Notes under the pieces: model-generated | The model's input: only the letters and a program-made list of their open reading frames with translations | Told to the model about the DNA's origin: nothing | The model's database searches: none | In this document: positions 1 to 6,709 of the stretch, one piece after another | Position numbering within the stretch: position 1 is the stretch's first letter | Layout of the letters: each line of letters begins with the position of its first letter | Translations under genes and position numbers: made by a program | Assembly: GCA_009699915.1 (NCBI GenBank) | Contig: WLNG01000017.1 | Span: 1 to 12,390, forward strand | Direction: 5' to 3' | Source of the DNA: Actinomycetota bacterium | GTDB taxonomy: Bacteria; Actinomycetota; Thermoleophilia; Solirubrobacterales; Solirubrobacteraceae | DNA: 12,390 bases

Positions 1-1664
1 AGATTCCGCGCTGAGGAGGGCGAGGTCTGATCGCGCGGGTCGGTCGCGATGACCTGCCAGCGATGCAGACCGTCGGCGAGCGCCATCGGCGGCGTGAAGG
101 TCGTGAGCGTGGTCGTTCCGGCCTGGACGCCGTCGATCAGCACCGAGTACGTCACCGGTCCCCAGAGCTCTGCCGCAGGAGTCCAAGTCAGCACAGGCCG
201 GCGGCGCGCGCGCCACCACGTGGTCGTGAGCGCCACAGGCGCTCCGGGCGCGCGGTCGTACGCGGCAAGGGCCACGGTCCGCCCCGCGGGCCCCGCGAGC
301 ACCACCGCCATCAGCGTGTCGCCTGCACGATCGGCGGCGACCTGCAGCCCGGCGAGCGGATCGGGCGTACCCAGCGAGACCCCTGCGAGCGGGTCGGGCG
401 GCGCCAGCGGGTCCTCGCTGAGGTGGGCCAGCTCGCCGAACGGCGGCGCCTGGGCGAGCGCCGGGTCGTCCTGCAGCAGCCGCGCCCTGAGCTCGACCGC
501 GCTGCCGGGCGCGGGGGCCGCAAGCCAGGCGACAACACCATCTGAGTTTTCGCCGAAGGCGGTCCCTGGTTGCGCGTCGGCCCCGCCTGCAGCACCCAGG
601 ACGACCGGCGTGCCGAGAACGTCGTCACGGATCACGCAGGCACGCACCGACCCATCCGGCGTCTGCAGCACCGCGATCCCCCGGCCGCGGCCGTTCAGCG
701 CGATTCGCGGCGGACCAACGGCGCCAGCGGACGGATCGCCGTCGAGCGTCAGCGGCGTCTCGAAGCGCGACCCGCGCAGCCGGCGTGCGACGCCGCGCCA
801 CACGTCCACGCTGTCCGTGGCGTCGCGCACCTGTTGGCGCATCACGACCCACGCGTAGGACGAGTCGTCCTCGATCCGGACCTCCGGCAGCTCGGCCGAG
901 CCGGCGACCCGGCCCTGCACCGTGGAGGCAGTCGCGTCGATGAAGACCTGCGAGAGCGCGCTGCGGACGAGCCGACGGGCGAGAACCCGGGTCCCGCCGC
1001 CCAGCTCGCGCTCACCCCAGACGACCAGACCGATCCCATCCCCGGAGGCCGTCACGCGCGGCCGCTGCGTGCCGGTCCCCGCCTCGCGCGCCGGGTCGGC
1101 ATCTACCGGCGTCGCGTGGACTCGGAAGTCGGTGACCGTGCGAGGCAGATAGGCGGTACGCACGTCGCCGTCCTCGACCCAGGCGGCATATCCGACTCCG
1201 GCCGGGGAAAGGTCCACGACCGGAGCGTCCGCGCCGGCCCCTGCGAGCTGCTGCGGCGGACCGAAGACGGCACGCTCGCCGGAGCGCACCGCGGCAAAGA
1301 CGCCGCGGGCATTCGCCCAGACCACCGCCATGCGACCGTCGTTCGCCGCGGCGACGGCCGGTGCAGAGGTCAGCTGCGGCTGGCCCGCGTCGATCCTGAA
1401 GGCGCCCTGCGACACCCCAGCGCGCAGCAGCGCCAGGTAGGCGTGGTCGGCGCCGCCATCCCGGCGCACCCAAGCCAGCAGCCCGTCACCGTCGCGCGCG
1501 ACGTCGAGGCCCCCAAGCTGACGGACGTCCGCCGACGGCCCGTCCACCCCGGTGATGCCGCGGAATGCGCCCGCCGGCTGCGGTGCCACAGCGGCCGCGG
1601 GCAGCGCCAGCGCGCAGTAGATCGCCAGGGCCGCCGAACGGCCCGCTGTCCCAGAGATTTCCAC
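1..1664 (-). CDS. Exported beta-propeller-like protein with a C-terminal Fn3/Ig-like segment (partial, 3' end outside window)
   Basis: A minus-strand frame stays open from a GTG at 1664 to the left edge, giving 554 residues without a stop, so the C-terminus is missing. I chose the GTG because an in-frame stop lies just upstream (1707-1709) and it starts a plausible signal peptide: hydrophobic residues about 11-27, with possible cleavage after AVA (about 27) or AGA (about 33). Residues about 45-460 contain recurring short strands of the type G-x-x-x-A-V-V-W-x-x-x-x-G, for example near 62, 111, 157, 211, 269, 329 and 376. This fits six or seven beta-propeller blades. Around 415-440 the motif DPLA occurs three times. 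Residues about 487-545 (VLTWTP, YSVLIDG, HRWQVIATD) look like a fibronectin-III/Ig-like domain. No enzyme motif is visible. It starts 42 nt after the upstream membrane-protein gene and may belong to the same transcript. The exported propeller fold is inference from repeat spacing; the function is unknown. Confidence 0.72.
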   Translation of the reverse strand, partial: MEISGTAGRSAALAIYCALALPAAAVAPQPAGAFRGITGVDGPSADVRQLGGLDVARDGDGLLAWVRRDGGADHAYLALLRAGVSQGAFRIDAGQPQLTSAPAVAAANDGRMAVVWANARGVFAAVRSGERAVFGPPQQLAGAGADAPVVDLSPAGVGYAAWVEDGDVRTAYLPRTVTDFRVHATPVDADPAREAGTGTQRPRVTASGDGIGLVVWGERELGGGTRVLARRLVRSALSQVFIDATASTVQGRVAGSAELPEVRIEDDSSYAWVVMRQQVRDATDSVDVWRGVARRLRGSRFETPLTLDGDPSAGAVGPPRIALNGRGRGIAVLQTPDGSVRACVIRDDVLGTPVVLGAAGGADAQPGTAFGENSDGVVAWLAAPAPGSAVELRARLLQDDPALAQAPPFGELAHLSEDPLAPPDPLAGVSLGTPDPLAGLQVAADRAGDTLMAVVLAGPAGRTVALAAYDRAPGAPVALTTTWWRARRRPVLTWTPAAELWGPVTYSVLIDGVQAGTTTLTTFTPPMALADGLHRWQVIATDPRDQTSPSSARN

Positions 1665-1706
1665 GGCGCAGGTCCAGAGTACGGGCGCCCGCGACGGTGC
1701 GCGCCG

Positions 1707-2141
1707 TCAGCGTGCGCGCAGCGGCGCAGGCTCGCGCGAAGGCGCCTGACGGCGCGGTCGCCAGCGTGCTCGAGCGTGGTCGAACGCCTCCCAGTCGATG
1801 CCTTCGCTACCGGGCCCTCGATCCGGGCGCCAGGGCCGCGGAAGGTTGCCGCCCCCGCCGCCGCCAGCGCCCTCCTCCCCCTGATCGTCCTCGGGGTGCG
1901 GGGCGCGCGCGAGATGCGCAGCGACCGTGAACAGGACGACGCTCGCGCCGACGACGAGAACGCCGAGGGCCGGACGACCGAGGGCGCAGATCAGCACGCC
2001 GAACGTGAAGACAGGCAGCGCTGCTGCACCCAGATGCCGCGCAGCGGCGGGATGGCGTCTGCTCGCCGGCGTGCCCGTCAGGCCATAGGCCAGCGAGCAG
2101 AGCATCACGAGGAGGAGAAAGAGGACGGCGACCGGCAGCAT
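1707..2141 (-). CDS. Small hypothetical membrane protein (144 aa)
   Basis: An ATG at 2141 opens a 144-residue frame ending in TGA at 1707. Three hydrophobic stretches are visible: residues about 2-20 (very leucine-rich, which could instead be a signal anchor), about 39-55, and about 57-77. They are followed by a polar, glycine- and arginine-rich tail with a run of glycines near 94-99 and a WEAFDHARARW-like segment near 116-126. The tail probably sits in the cytoplasm or hangs as a disordered extension. I do not recognise the family. It starts 51 nt after the pntB stop, with only a weak ribosome-binding site, and lies 42 nt ahead of the exported propeller gene. It is therefore probably the tail of the pnt transcript or part of a short unit with the propeller gene. 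The membrane segments make the reading frame credible compared with antisense frames. Confidence 0.6.
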   Translation of the reverse strand: MLPVAVLFLLLVMLCSLAYGLTGTPASRRHPAAARHLGAAALPVFTFGVLICALGRPALGVLVVGASVVLFTVAAHLARAPHPEDDQGEEGAGGGGGGNLPRPWRPDRGPGSEGIDWEAFDHARARWRPRRQAPSREPAPLRAR

Positions 2142-2192
2142 GCGACTCGCGCTGGCGATGCCCGCGGGCTCGCCACGCGAAACGCGCAGGGC

Positions 2193-3623
2193 CTAGAGCG
2201 CCGCGAGTTCCTGCGTGATCTGGCCGACCGACGCCTTCGCGTCCCCGAAGAGCATCGAGGTCATCGGTTCGTAGTAGAGCTCGTTCTCGATCCCCGCGAA
2301 GCCCGGGTTCATCGACCGCTTCAGAACGATCACGGACTTCGCGTGGTTCACGTTCAGGATCGGCATGCCGTAGATCGGCGACTGTGGGTTCGTCTTCGCC
2401 GCAGGATTCGTGACGTCGTTCGCGCCGATCACGACCGCCACATCGGTGCGCGTGAACTCCGGGTTGATCTCGTCCATCTCCTTGAGCTGCTCATACGGGA
2501 CATCGGCCTCGGCCAACAGGACGTTCATGTGTCCCGGCATGCGCCCGGCGACGGGATGGATCGCGTACTTCACCTCGACGCCGCGCTTCTCGAGCTCCGT
2601 CGCCATCTCGCGCACCGCATGCTGCGCCTGCGCGACCGCCATGCCGTATCCCGGGACGATGACCACCAGGCGCGCATAGGCCATCTGGATCGCCGCGTCC
2701 GCCGCAGAGGTGGCGCGCACGCTGCCGGCGTGCTCTCCGGCACCCGAAGCGCCCGCCACAGCGCCGCCGCCGCCGAAGCCGCCGGCGATGATCGACGGGA
2801 TCGAGCGGTTCATCGCGCTGGCCATCAGCCGCGTGAGGATCGTGCCGGAGGCGCCGACGATCATCCCGGCCACGATCAGCGCGGTGTTGTTCAGCGCGAG
2901 CCCAGTGGCCGCCGCGGAGAGCCCGGTGAACGCGTTCAGGAGCGAGATCACCACCGGCATGTCGGCACCGCCGATCGGCAGCACCACGAACAGTCCGAGC
3001 GCCGCGGCCGCGACGAGCAGCGCGACCATGAGCCAGCCCGCCGTGCCGCCTGCGGCAATCGCCGCAGCGCAGCCGATGGTGACCAGCAGCAGCGCGAGAT
3101 TGAGCAGCTGCTGGCCTACCCCCTTGAGCCCGATCGGCCGACCGGGGAGCACCTCCTGCAGCTTCCCGAAGGCGATCAGCGATCCCCAGAAGCTGATCGA
3201 GCCGACGATCGCCCCGAACAGCGAGGGGATCACGAAGGTCAGGGGGTCGCCGTCATACCCGGAGCTCTCGATGAACTCGGCCCAGGCGATCAGCGCGATC
3301 GCGCCACCGCCGACGCCGTTGAAGAGCGCCACCATCTGTGGCATCGCGGTCATCTTCACCTGCCGTGCCGCGGGGACGCCGACGACCGTGCCGACGACGA
3401 GGCCCGCGGCGATCAGCGCCCAATTGTGGCCCATTCCCGGCAGCAAGAAGGTCGCGACGATCGCGAGCAGCATCCCGACTGCAGCGATGCGGTTGCCACG
3501 CACGGCGGTGCGCGGCCCGGTCAGGCCCATCAGTCCGAAGATGAAGAGCCCGAACGCCACGATGTAGAGCGCGTTGATGAAGTCCTGATCGCGCACAAAG
3601 GACGAGGCCAGCGGAAGCGTCAC
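2193..3623 (-). CDS. pntB: NAD(P) transhydrogenase subunit beta
   Basis: This is the membrane plus NADP(H)-binding subunit (domains II and III) of the proton-translocating transhydrogenase, which couples hydride transfer from NADH to NADP+ to proton entry. The protein has 476 residues, close to the family's usual size. Residues about 14-290 form a series of hydrophobic helices carrying the conserved MPQMVALFNGVGGGA block (94-108). After a flexible Gly/Ala linker (about 281-300), the soluble domain shows VPGYGMAVAQAQH (323-335), the NADP-binding segment, then HPVAGRMPGHMNVLLAEA (356-373), GANDVTNPAA (400-409) and the HAKSVIVLKRSM...GFAGIENELYY region. The start is the GTG at 3623, preceded by GGAGG with a 7-nt spacer. 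It overlaps the pntAB stop in a GTGA arrangement, which indicates translational coupling. A longer in-frame reading extends upstream but has no family similarity. Identification is very secure. Confidence 0.97.
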   Translation of the reverse strand: MTLPLASSFVRDQDFINALYIVAFGLFIFGLMGLTGPRTAVRGNRIAAVGMLLAIVATFLLPGMGHNWALIAAGLVVGTVVGVPAARQVKMTAMPQMVALFNGVGGGAIALIAWAEFIESSGYDGDPLTFVIPSLFGAIVGSISFWGSLIAFGKLQEVLPGRPIGLKGVGQQLLNLALLLVTIGCAAAIAAGGTAGWLMVALLVAAAALGLFVVLPIGGADMPVVISLLNAFTGLSAAATGLALNNTALIVAGMIVGASGTILTRLMASAMNRSIPSIIAGGFGGGGAVAGASGAGEHAGSVRATSAADAAIQMAYARLVVIVPGYGMAVAQAQHAVREMATELEKRGVEVKYAIHPVAGRMPGHMNVLLAEADVPYEQLKEMDEINPEFTRTDVAVVIGANDVTNPAAKTNPQSPIYGMPILNVNHAKSVIVLKRSMNPGFAGIENELYYEPMTSMLFGDAKASVGQITQELAAL

Positions 3624-3934
3624 TGCTTGTCCTCCGGCTCGTCGGGCTTGGCCGTGGGCTTCGCCTTGAACATCTCGAGCATGCGGTCGGTGACGAGGAA
3701 ACCGCCGACGACGTTGATCGTCCCGAAGACGATCGCCACAACGAGGATCACCTTCGTGAAGGCGCCGAGGTCCGGATAGAAGCCGAGCACGAAGATCCCG
3801 CCGACCACAACGATCCCGTGGATCGCATTCGTCCCGGACATCAGCGGGGTGTGCAGCGTGTTGGGGACCTTGGAGATCACCGCGTAGCCGAGGAACCCTG
3901 AGACGACGAGGATCGCGAGATTCGTGACGAACAT
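3620..3934 (-). CDS. pntAB: NAD(P) transhydrogenase subunit alpha part 2 (membrane segment)
   Basis: This 104-residue membrane protein corresponds to the C-terminal helices of E. coli PntA, encoded separately here as in Rhodospirillum-type three-subunit transhydrogenases. It helps form the proton channel with PntB. Three hydrophobic helices are visible (about 3-20, 38-53, 60-80). The conserved loop SKVPNTLHTPLMSGTNAIHG (21-40) follows the first helix, and the VFGTINVVGGFLVTDRMLEMFK ending is typical. A short charged, Pro/Lys/Glu-rich tail follows. The ATG at 3934 is the right start: GGAGG lies 4 nt upstream and overlaps the TAG stop of pntAA. The reading upstream of it (to about 4006) is arginine-rich antisense-like material overlapping pntAA. 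The stop overlaps the pntB start, so the three genes are clearly one operon. Confidence 0.95.
   Translation of the reverse strand: MFVTNLAILVVSGFLGYAVISKVPNTLHTPLMSGTNAIHGIVVVGGIFVLGFYPDLGAFTKVILVVAIVFGTINVVGGFLVTDRMLEMFKAKPTAKPDEPEDKQ
3631..3635 (-). promoter_or_regulatory. Ribosome-binding site GGAGG of pntB
   Basis: A GGAGG lies 7 nt upstream of the GTG at 3623, inside the last codons of pntAB. It fixes the pntB start at this GTG rather than at any of the in-frame candidates further upstream, which would run through the coding region of the preceding gene. Confidence 0.8.
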
Positions 3935-3942
3935 GTGGCCTC

Positions 3943-5085
3943 CTACGCCGCCCCGAGAGCGGCCTTCGCGCCGGGATGCAGGACCGCGCCGTCGCGCGTG
4001 ACGCACGCCCCGGCGACGATCTCGTCATCGAAGTCGAGCCGCAGCGAGGCCGATCCGCCATCGGTGCCATCGCTGATGAGCAATCCGAGCAGCTCCTGCA
4101 CGTTGCGCGCGTAGAGCTGGCTGGCGTGCTCGGCCATGTGGGCCGGGAGGTTCAGCGGCGAACGGATCGTGACGCCGTGGCGCACGACGGTCTCCCCCGG
4201 CTCGGTCAGCTCGCAGTTGCCGCCGGTCTCACCGGCCAGATCGATGATCACGCTGCCCGCCCGCATCCCCTCGACGGCCTGCGCGCTGACGAGCTTCGGG
4301 GCCGGCCGGCCGGGCACCAGCGCAGTCGTGATCACAACGTCGAAGCCCTTGATCGCGTCGGTCAGCGCCTGCTGCTGGGCCGCTCGCTCCTGCTCGGTGA
4401 GCTCGCGTGCGTAACCGCCCTCCCCAGCCGCCTCGATCCCGAGATCGAGGAACGACGCGCCGAGCGACTGGACCTGTTCGGCGACCTCGGGGCGCACGTC
4501 GTAGCCGGTTGTGACAGCGCCCAGGCGGCGGGCGGTGGCGAGCGCCTGCAGGCCCGCAACGCCGGCGCCCAGAACGAGCACCTTCGCGGGCGGGATCGTC
4601 CCGGCAGCGGTCATCAACATCGGGAAAAAGCGCCCGAGGCTCTCCGCCGCGATGATCACCGACTCATACCCGGCGACGTTCGACTGGCTGGAGAGCGCAT
4701 CCATCGACTGCGCGCGCGAGATCCGGGGCACGGCCTCCATCGCGAACGCCGTCACCTGTGCGTCGCGCGCCGCCGCTGTGGTCGCTGTGCTGGAGAGCGG
4801 CGCCAGAAACCCGAGCAGGACGGCGCCCGCGTTCATCCGCGCGATGTCGGTGGGCGCGGGCGGGGCGATCGTCACGACGACCTCCGCTCCCCAGATCGCG
4901 GCGGGATCCTCGGTGACGGTGGCGCCGGCCTCGGCGTACGCGTCGTCGGGAATCAGCGCGCCGGCGCCGGCGCCGCGCTCGACGAGCACCGTGACGCCGC
5001 GTGCGGTGAGCTTGCGCACCACCTCGGGGACGAGCGCGACCCGGGTCTCGCCCGGCGCTGTCTCCCGTGCCACTGCGAGCCTCAT
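3943..5085 (-). CDS. pntAA: NAD(P) transhydrogenase subunit alpha part 1 (NAD-binding)
   Basis: This is the soluble NAD(H)-binding domain I of proton-translocating transhydrogenase, 380 residues, related to alanine dehydrogenase. The N-terminus RLAVARETAPGETRVAL (2-18) is characteristic. RAQSMDALSSQSNVAGYESV (124-143) is the conserved block near the nicotinamide site. The Rossmann fingerprint GAGVAG is at 173-178, followed by YDVRPEVAEQV. IDLAGETGGNCELTEPGE (281-298) and SPLNLPAHMAEHAS (309-322) are further family blocks. It lacks membrane helices, as expected for the split arrangement. I chose the ATG at 5085; a TTG three codons upstream is in frame but adds nothing conserved. No clear Shine-Dalgarno precedes the ATG. 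It begins 49 nt after the S-component fusion gene in the same direction, so read-through from the B12 operon is possible, but an independent promoter cannot be excluded. Confidence 0.96.
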   Translation of the reverse strand: MRLAVARETAPGETRVALVPEVVRKLTARGVTVLVERGAGAGALIPDDAYAEAGATVTEDPAAIWGAEVVVTIAPPAPTDIARMNAGAVLLGFLAPLSSTATTAAARDAQVTAFAMEAVPRISRAQSMDALSSQSNVAGYESVIIAAESLGRFFPMLMTAAGTIPPAKVLVLGAGVAGLQALATARRLGAVTTGYDVRPEVAEQVQSLGASFLDLGIEAAGEGGYARELTEQERAAQQQALTDAIKGFDVVITTALVPGRPAPKLVSAQAVEGMRAGSVIIDLAGETGGNCELTEPGETVVRHGVTIRSPLNLPAHMAEHASQLYARNVQELLGLLISDGTDGGSASLRLDFDDEIVAGACVTRDGAVLHPGAKAALGAA

Positions 5086-5134
5086 TGGTGGCAAACGCTA
5101 CTGGGCGGCTGCGATGGCTCCTGTCCGCCGGTGG

Positions 5135-6709
5135 TCACGGGCGACGCAGGCGGAACGGCATCGGCCGACCGGCGAGTGCAGCCAGAGCCTGGGCGGTAAC
5201 CCAGACCGGGGTCTGCGTGCTGGTGCGGGAGTACCGGATCCTGCCGTTGTCCATCTGCAGCGAGCGCAGGTATTCGATCGGCGAGCGCGTCATCCCCGGC
5301 AGCCTGCGAGTGGCGCGCATGCCGATGGCGATCAGAGCCTGGATCGCCAGCGCGGTGGACTGCGCGTTCGACGCGCCCGGCGGCTGCAGCGCCCAGCCGC
5401 CGTCCATATTCTCGTGCCCGAGCAGCCACGAGGCGCCGCGTGCCGCCGCGCGCGGGTAGCGCGCTGCGACGAGCGCCTGCACCGCGGCAGCGGTGTCGTC
5501 GGAGCTGCTCACGCCGCGCCCGGAGTAGGAGAAGCCGCCGTCTTTGCCGGCGCGCGCCGCAAGCCACGAAGCGGCGCGGCGCACCACCGTGGAGCGCGAA
5601 CCCAGACCGCTCGCCCGCAACGCCAGGATCCCGTAAGAGGTCAGGTTGACGAGGCCGTCGAACGAGCCGTCGGAGTCCTGGGCGGCGCGCAGCCTGGTGA
5701 GCAGGCCGCCGGTCTGCGCGGAGATTCCGGCTGCGGCAAGCGCCAGCGCGGTGCGCTCGAGATCGGCGGTCGTGCGCGAGCGGCCCGCGTAGCGGCGCAG
5801 CAGCGACTCCGCCGATCGTCCGCGCCGGCGCACGGCGAGCGGATCGCGTCCGAGCGCAGCGATCCCGATCACGGTCCACGATGTCTGGACGGCGTTCGAG
5901 GAGGCGCCCTTCGCGGTGCCCCAGCCGCCGTCGGTGTTCTGCACACTCGCAAGCCACGTCGCGGCGCTGCCCGCCCGGGTCACGCTCATCGCCGCGGCAG
6001 GCTGGGCGGCGCCCCCAAGCCCCCAGCCGGCGACGAGCACGCAGGCGACGAGCAGCGTCACGAGTGGCGCCGCGCCCGCAGCCGGAGGCTTCGGCGCTAG
6101 GTCCTCCCAGTGCACGGCGAGGCGGCTGCGGAAGCGCAGCAGCGCACGTACAAGCATCGGACCGAACGCGAGCGCGAAGGCGACGTTTCCGACTGCGTGC
6201 GCAAGGTTGAAGGGGAGCGATGTGAGACTGATGGCCAGATACTGCCCGAACGTGTGACTCCCCGCATAGGTACTGAACACGGAGAGGTCCATCACCGCTC
6301 CAAAGGCCAGCCCCGCGGCGCCGCAGGCCACGGCGAGCGGCACCCGTCCGATGTCGCGCCCCGCGAGCCGTCCGAGCAGCGCGCCGAGCAGGCCGCAGAG
6401 CCCCCAGGCGACCATCTGCCACGGCGTCCATGGGCCCTGTCCGAAGACGAGGTTCGACGCGAGCGCCGCGACGGCCCCGACGACGAAGCCCGGCGCGCCG
6501 CCGAGTGCGAGCCCGGCGATCAGAACGATGTCGGTCGTCGGCTTGACGTTCGGGATCGGCGCAAAGGCGATCCGCCCGATCGCCGCGAGCGCCGCAAGCG
6601 TCGCGACGAGCGCCAGCGTGCGCGAATCGGCGTGGGAGCGCTCGTACCAGGTGAATCCGAGGATCAGGGCCAATCCGAGGACAACGAAGGAGGCCAGCTC
6701 CCAGGTCAC
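5135..6709 (-). CDS. ECF transporter S-component fused to a (alpha/alpha)6 prenyltransferase/transcobalamin-like barrel; predicted cobalamin substrate
   Basis: This 524-residue protein joins two modules. Residues about 1-205 are hydrophobic and resemble ECF S-components: PIPNVKPTTDIVLIAGLALG (51-70), then GFVVGAVAALASNLVFGQGPWTPWQMVAWG and a loop with NLAHAVGNVAF. These integral proteins bind the vitamin and dock on EcfT. After a cytoplasm-like linker (about 194-212) another membrane helix follows (214-231). Residues about 245-515 are a repeat domain with QNTDGGWG (257-264), QDSDGSF (344-350), KDGGFSY (389-395) and MDGGWAL (435-441). Six alanine-rich inner-helix segments (about 275, 318, 357, 404, 450, 502) give the number expected for an (alpha/alpha)6 barrel. 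The start is the GTG at 6709, coupled to the ATPase stop in a GTGA overlap with GAGG 7 nt upstream. The cobalamin role is inferred from the riboswitch and the DUF4430 partners. The fold assignments are from motifs. The fusion itself is a continuous frame. Confidence 0.88.
   Translation of the reverse strand: MTWELASFVVLGLALILGFTWYERSHADSRTLALVATLAALAAIGRIAFAPIPNVKPTTDIVLIAGLALGGAPGFVVGAVAALASNLVFGQGPWTPWQMVAWGLCGLLGALLGRLAGRDIGRVPLAVACGAAGLAFGAVMDLSVFSTYAGSHTFGQYLAISLTSLPFNLAHAVGNVAFALAFGPMLVRALLRFRSRLAVHWEDLAPKPPAAGAAPLVTLLVACVLVAGWGLGGAAQPAAAMSVTRAGSAATWLASVQNTDGGWGTAKGASSNAVQTSWTVIGIAALGRDPLAVRRRGRSAESLLRRYAGRSRTTADLERTALALAAAGISAQTGGLLTRLRAAQDSDGSFDGLVNLTSYGILALRASGLGSRSTVVRRAASWLAARAGKDGGFSYSGRGVSSSDDTAAAVQALVAARYPRAAARGASWLLGHENMDGGWALQPPGASNAQSTALAIQALIAIGMRATRRLPGMTRSPIEYLRSLQMDNGRIRYSRTSTQTPVWVTAQALAALAGRPMPFRLRRP

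Noticed and set aside
570-3779. A plus-strand open frame of more than 1000 codons antisense to the propeller, membrane-protein and pntB genes.
   Set aside because: Its product is Arg/His/Asp-rich and low in hydrophobic order, and it lies opposite the unmistakable pntB coding frame. Long antisense frames are expected in GC-rich genes. The same applies to the long plus-strand frames at 3976-5199, 4511-6100, 6817-8583 and 9713-11368.
2193-4070. A 625-residue single protein covering pntAB and pntB.
   Set aside because: The upstream 149 residues are in a different frame from pntAB and look like antisense-type Arg-rich sequence. The true pntB start is the GTG at 3623 with GGAGG.
5135-5975. A functional squalene/hopene cyclase or prenyltransferase.
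   Set aside because: The domain is too short (about 280 residues), lacks an intact DxDD acid motif and zinc-ligand set, and sits on an ECF S-component behind a B12 riboswitch.
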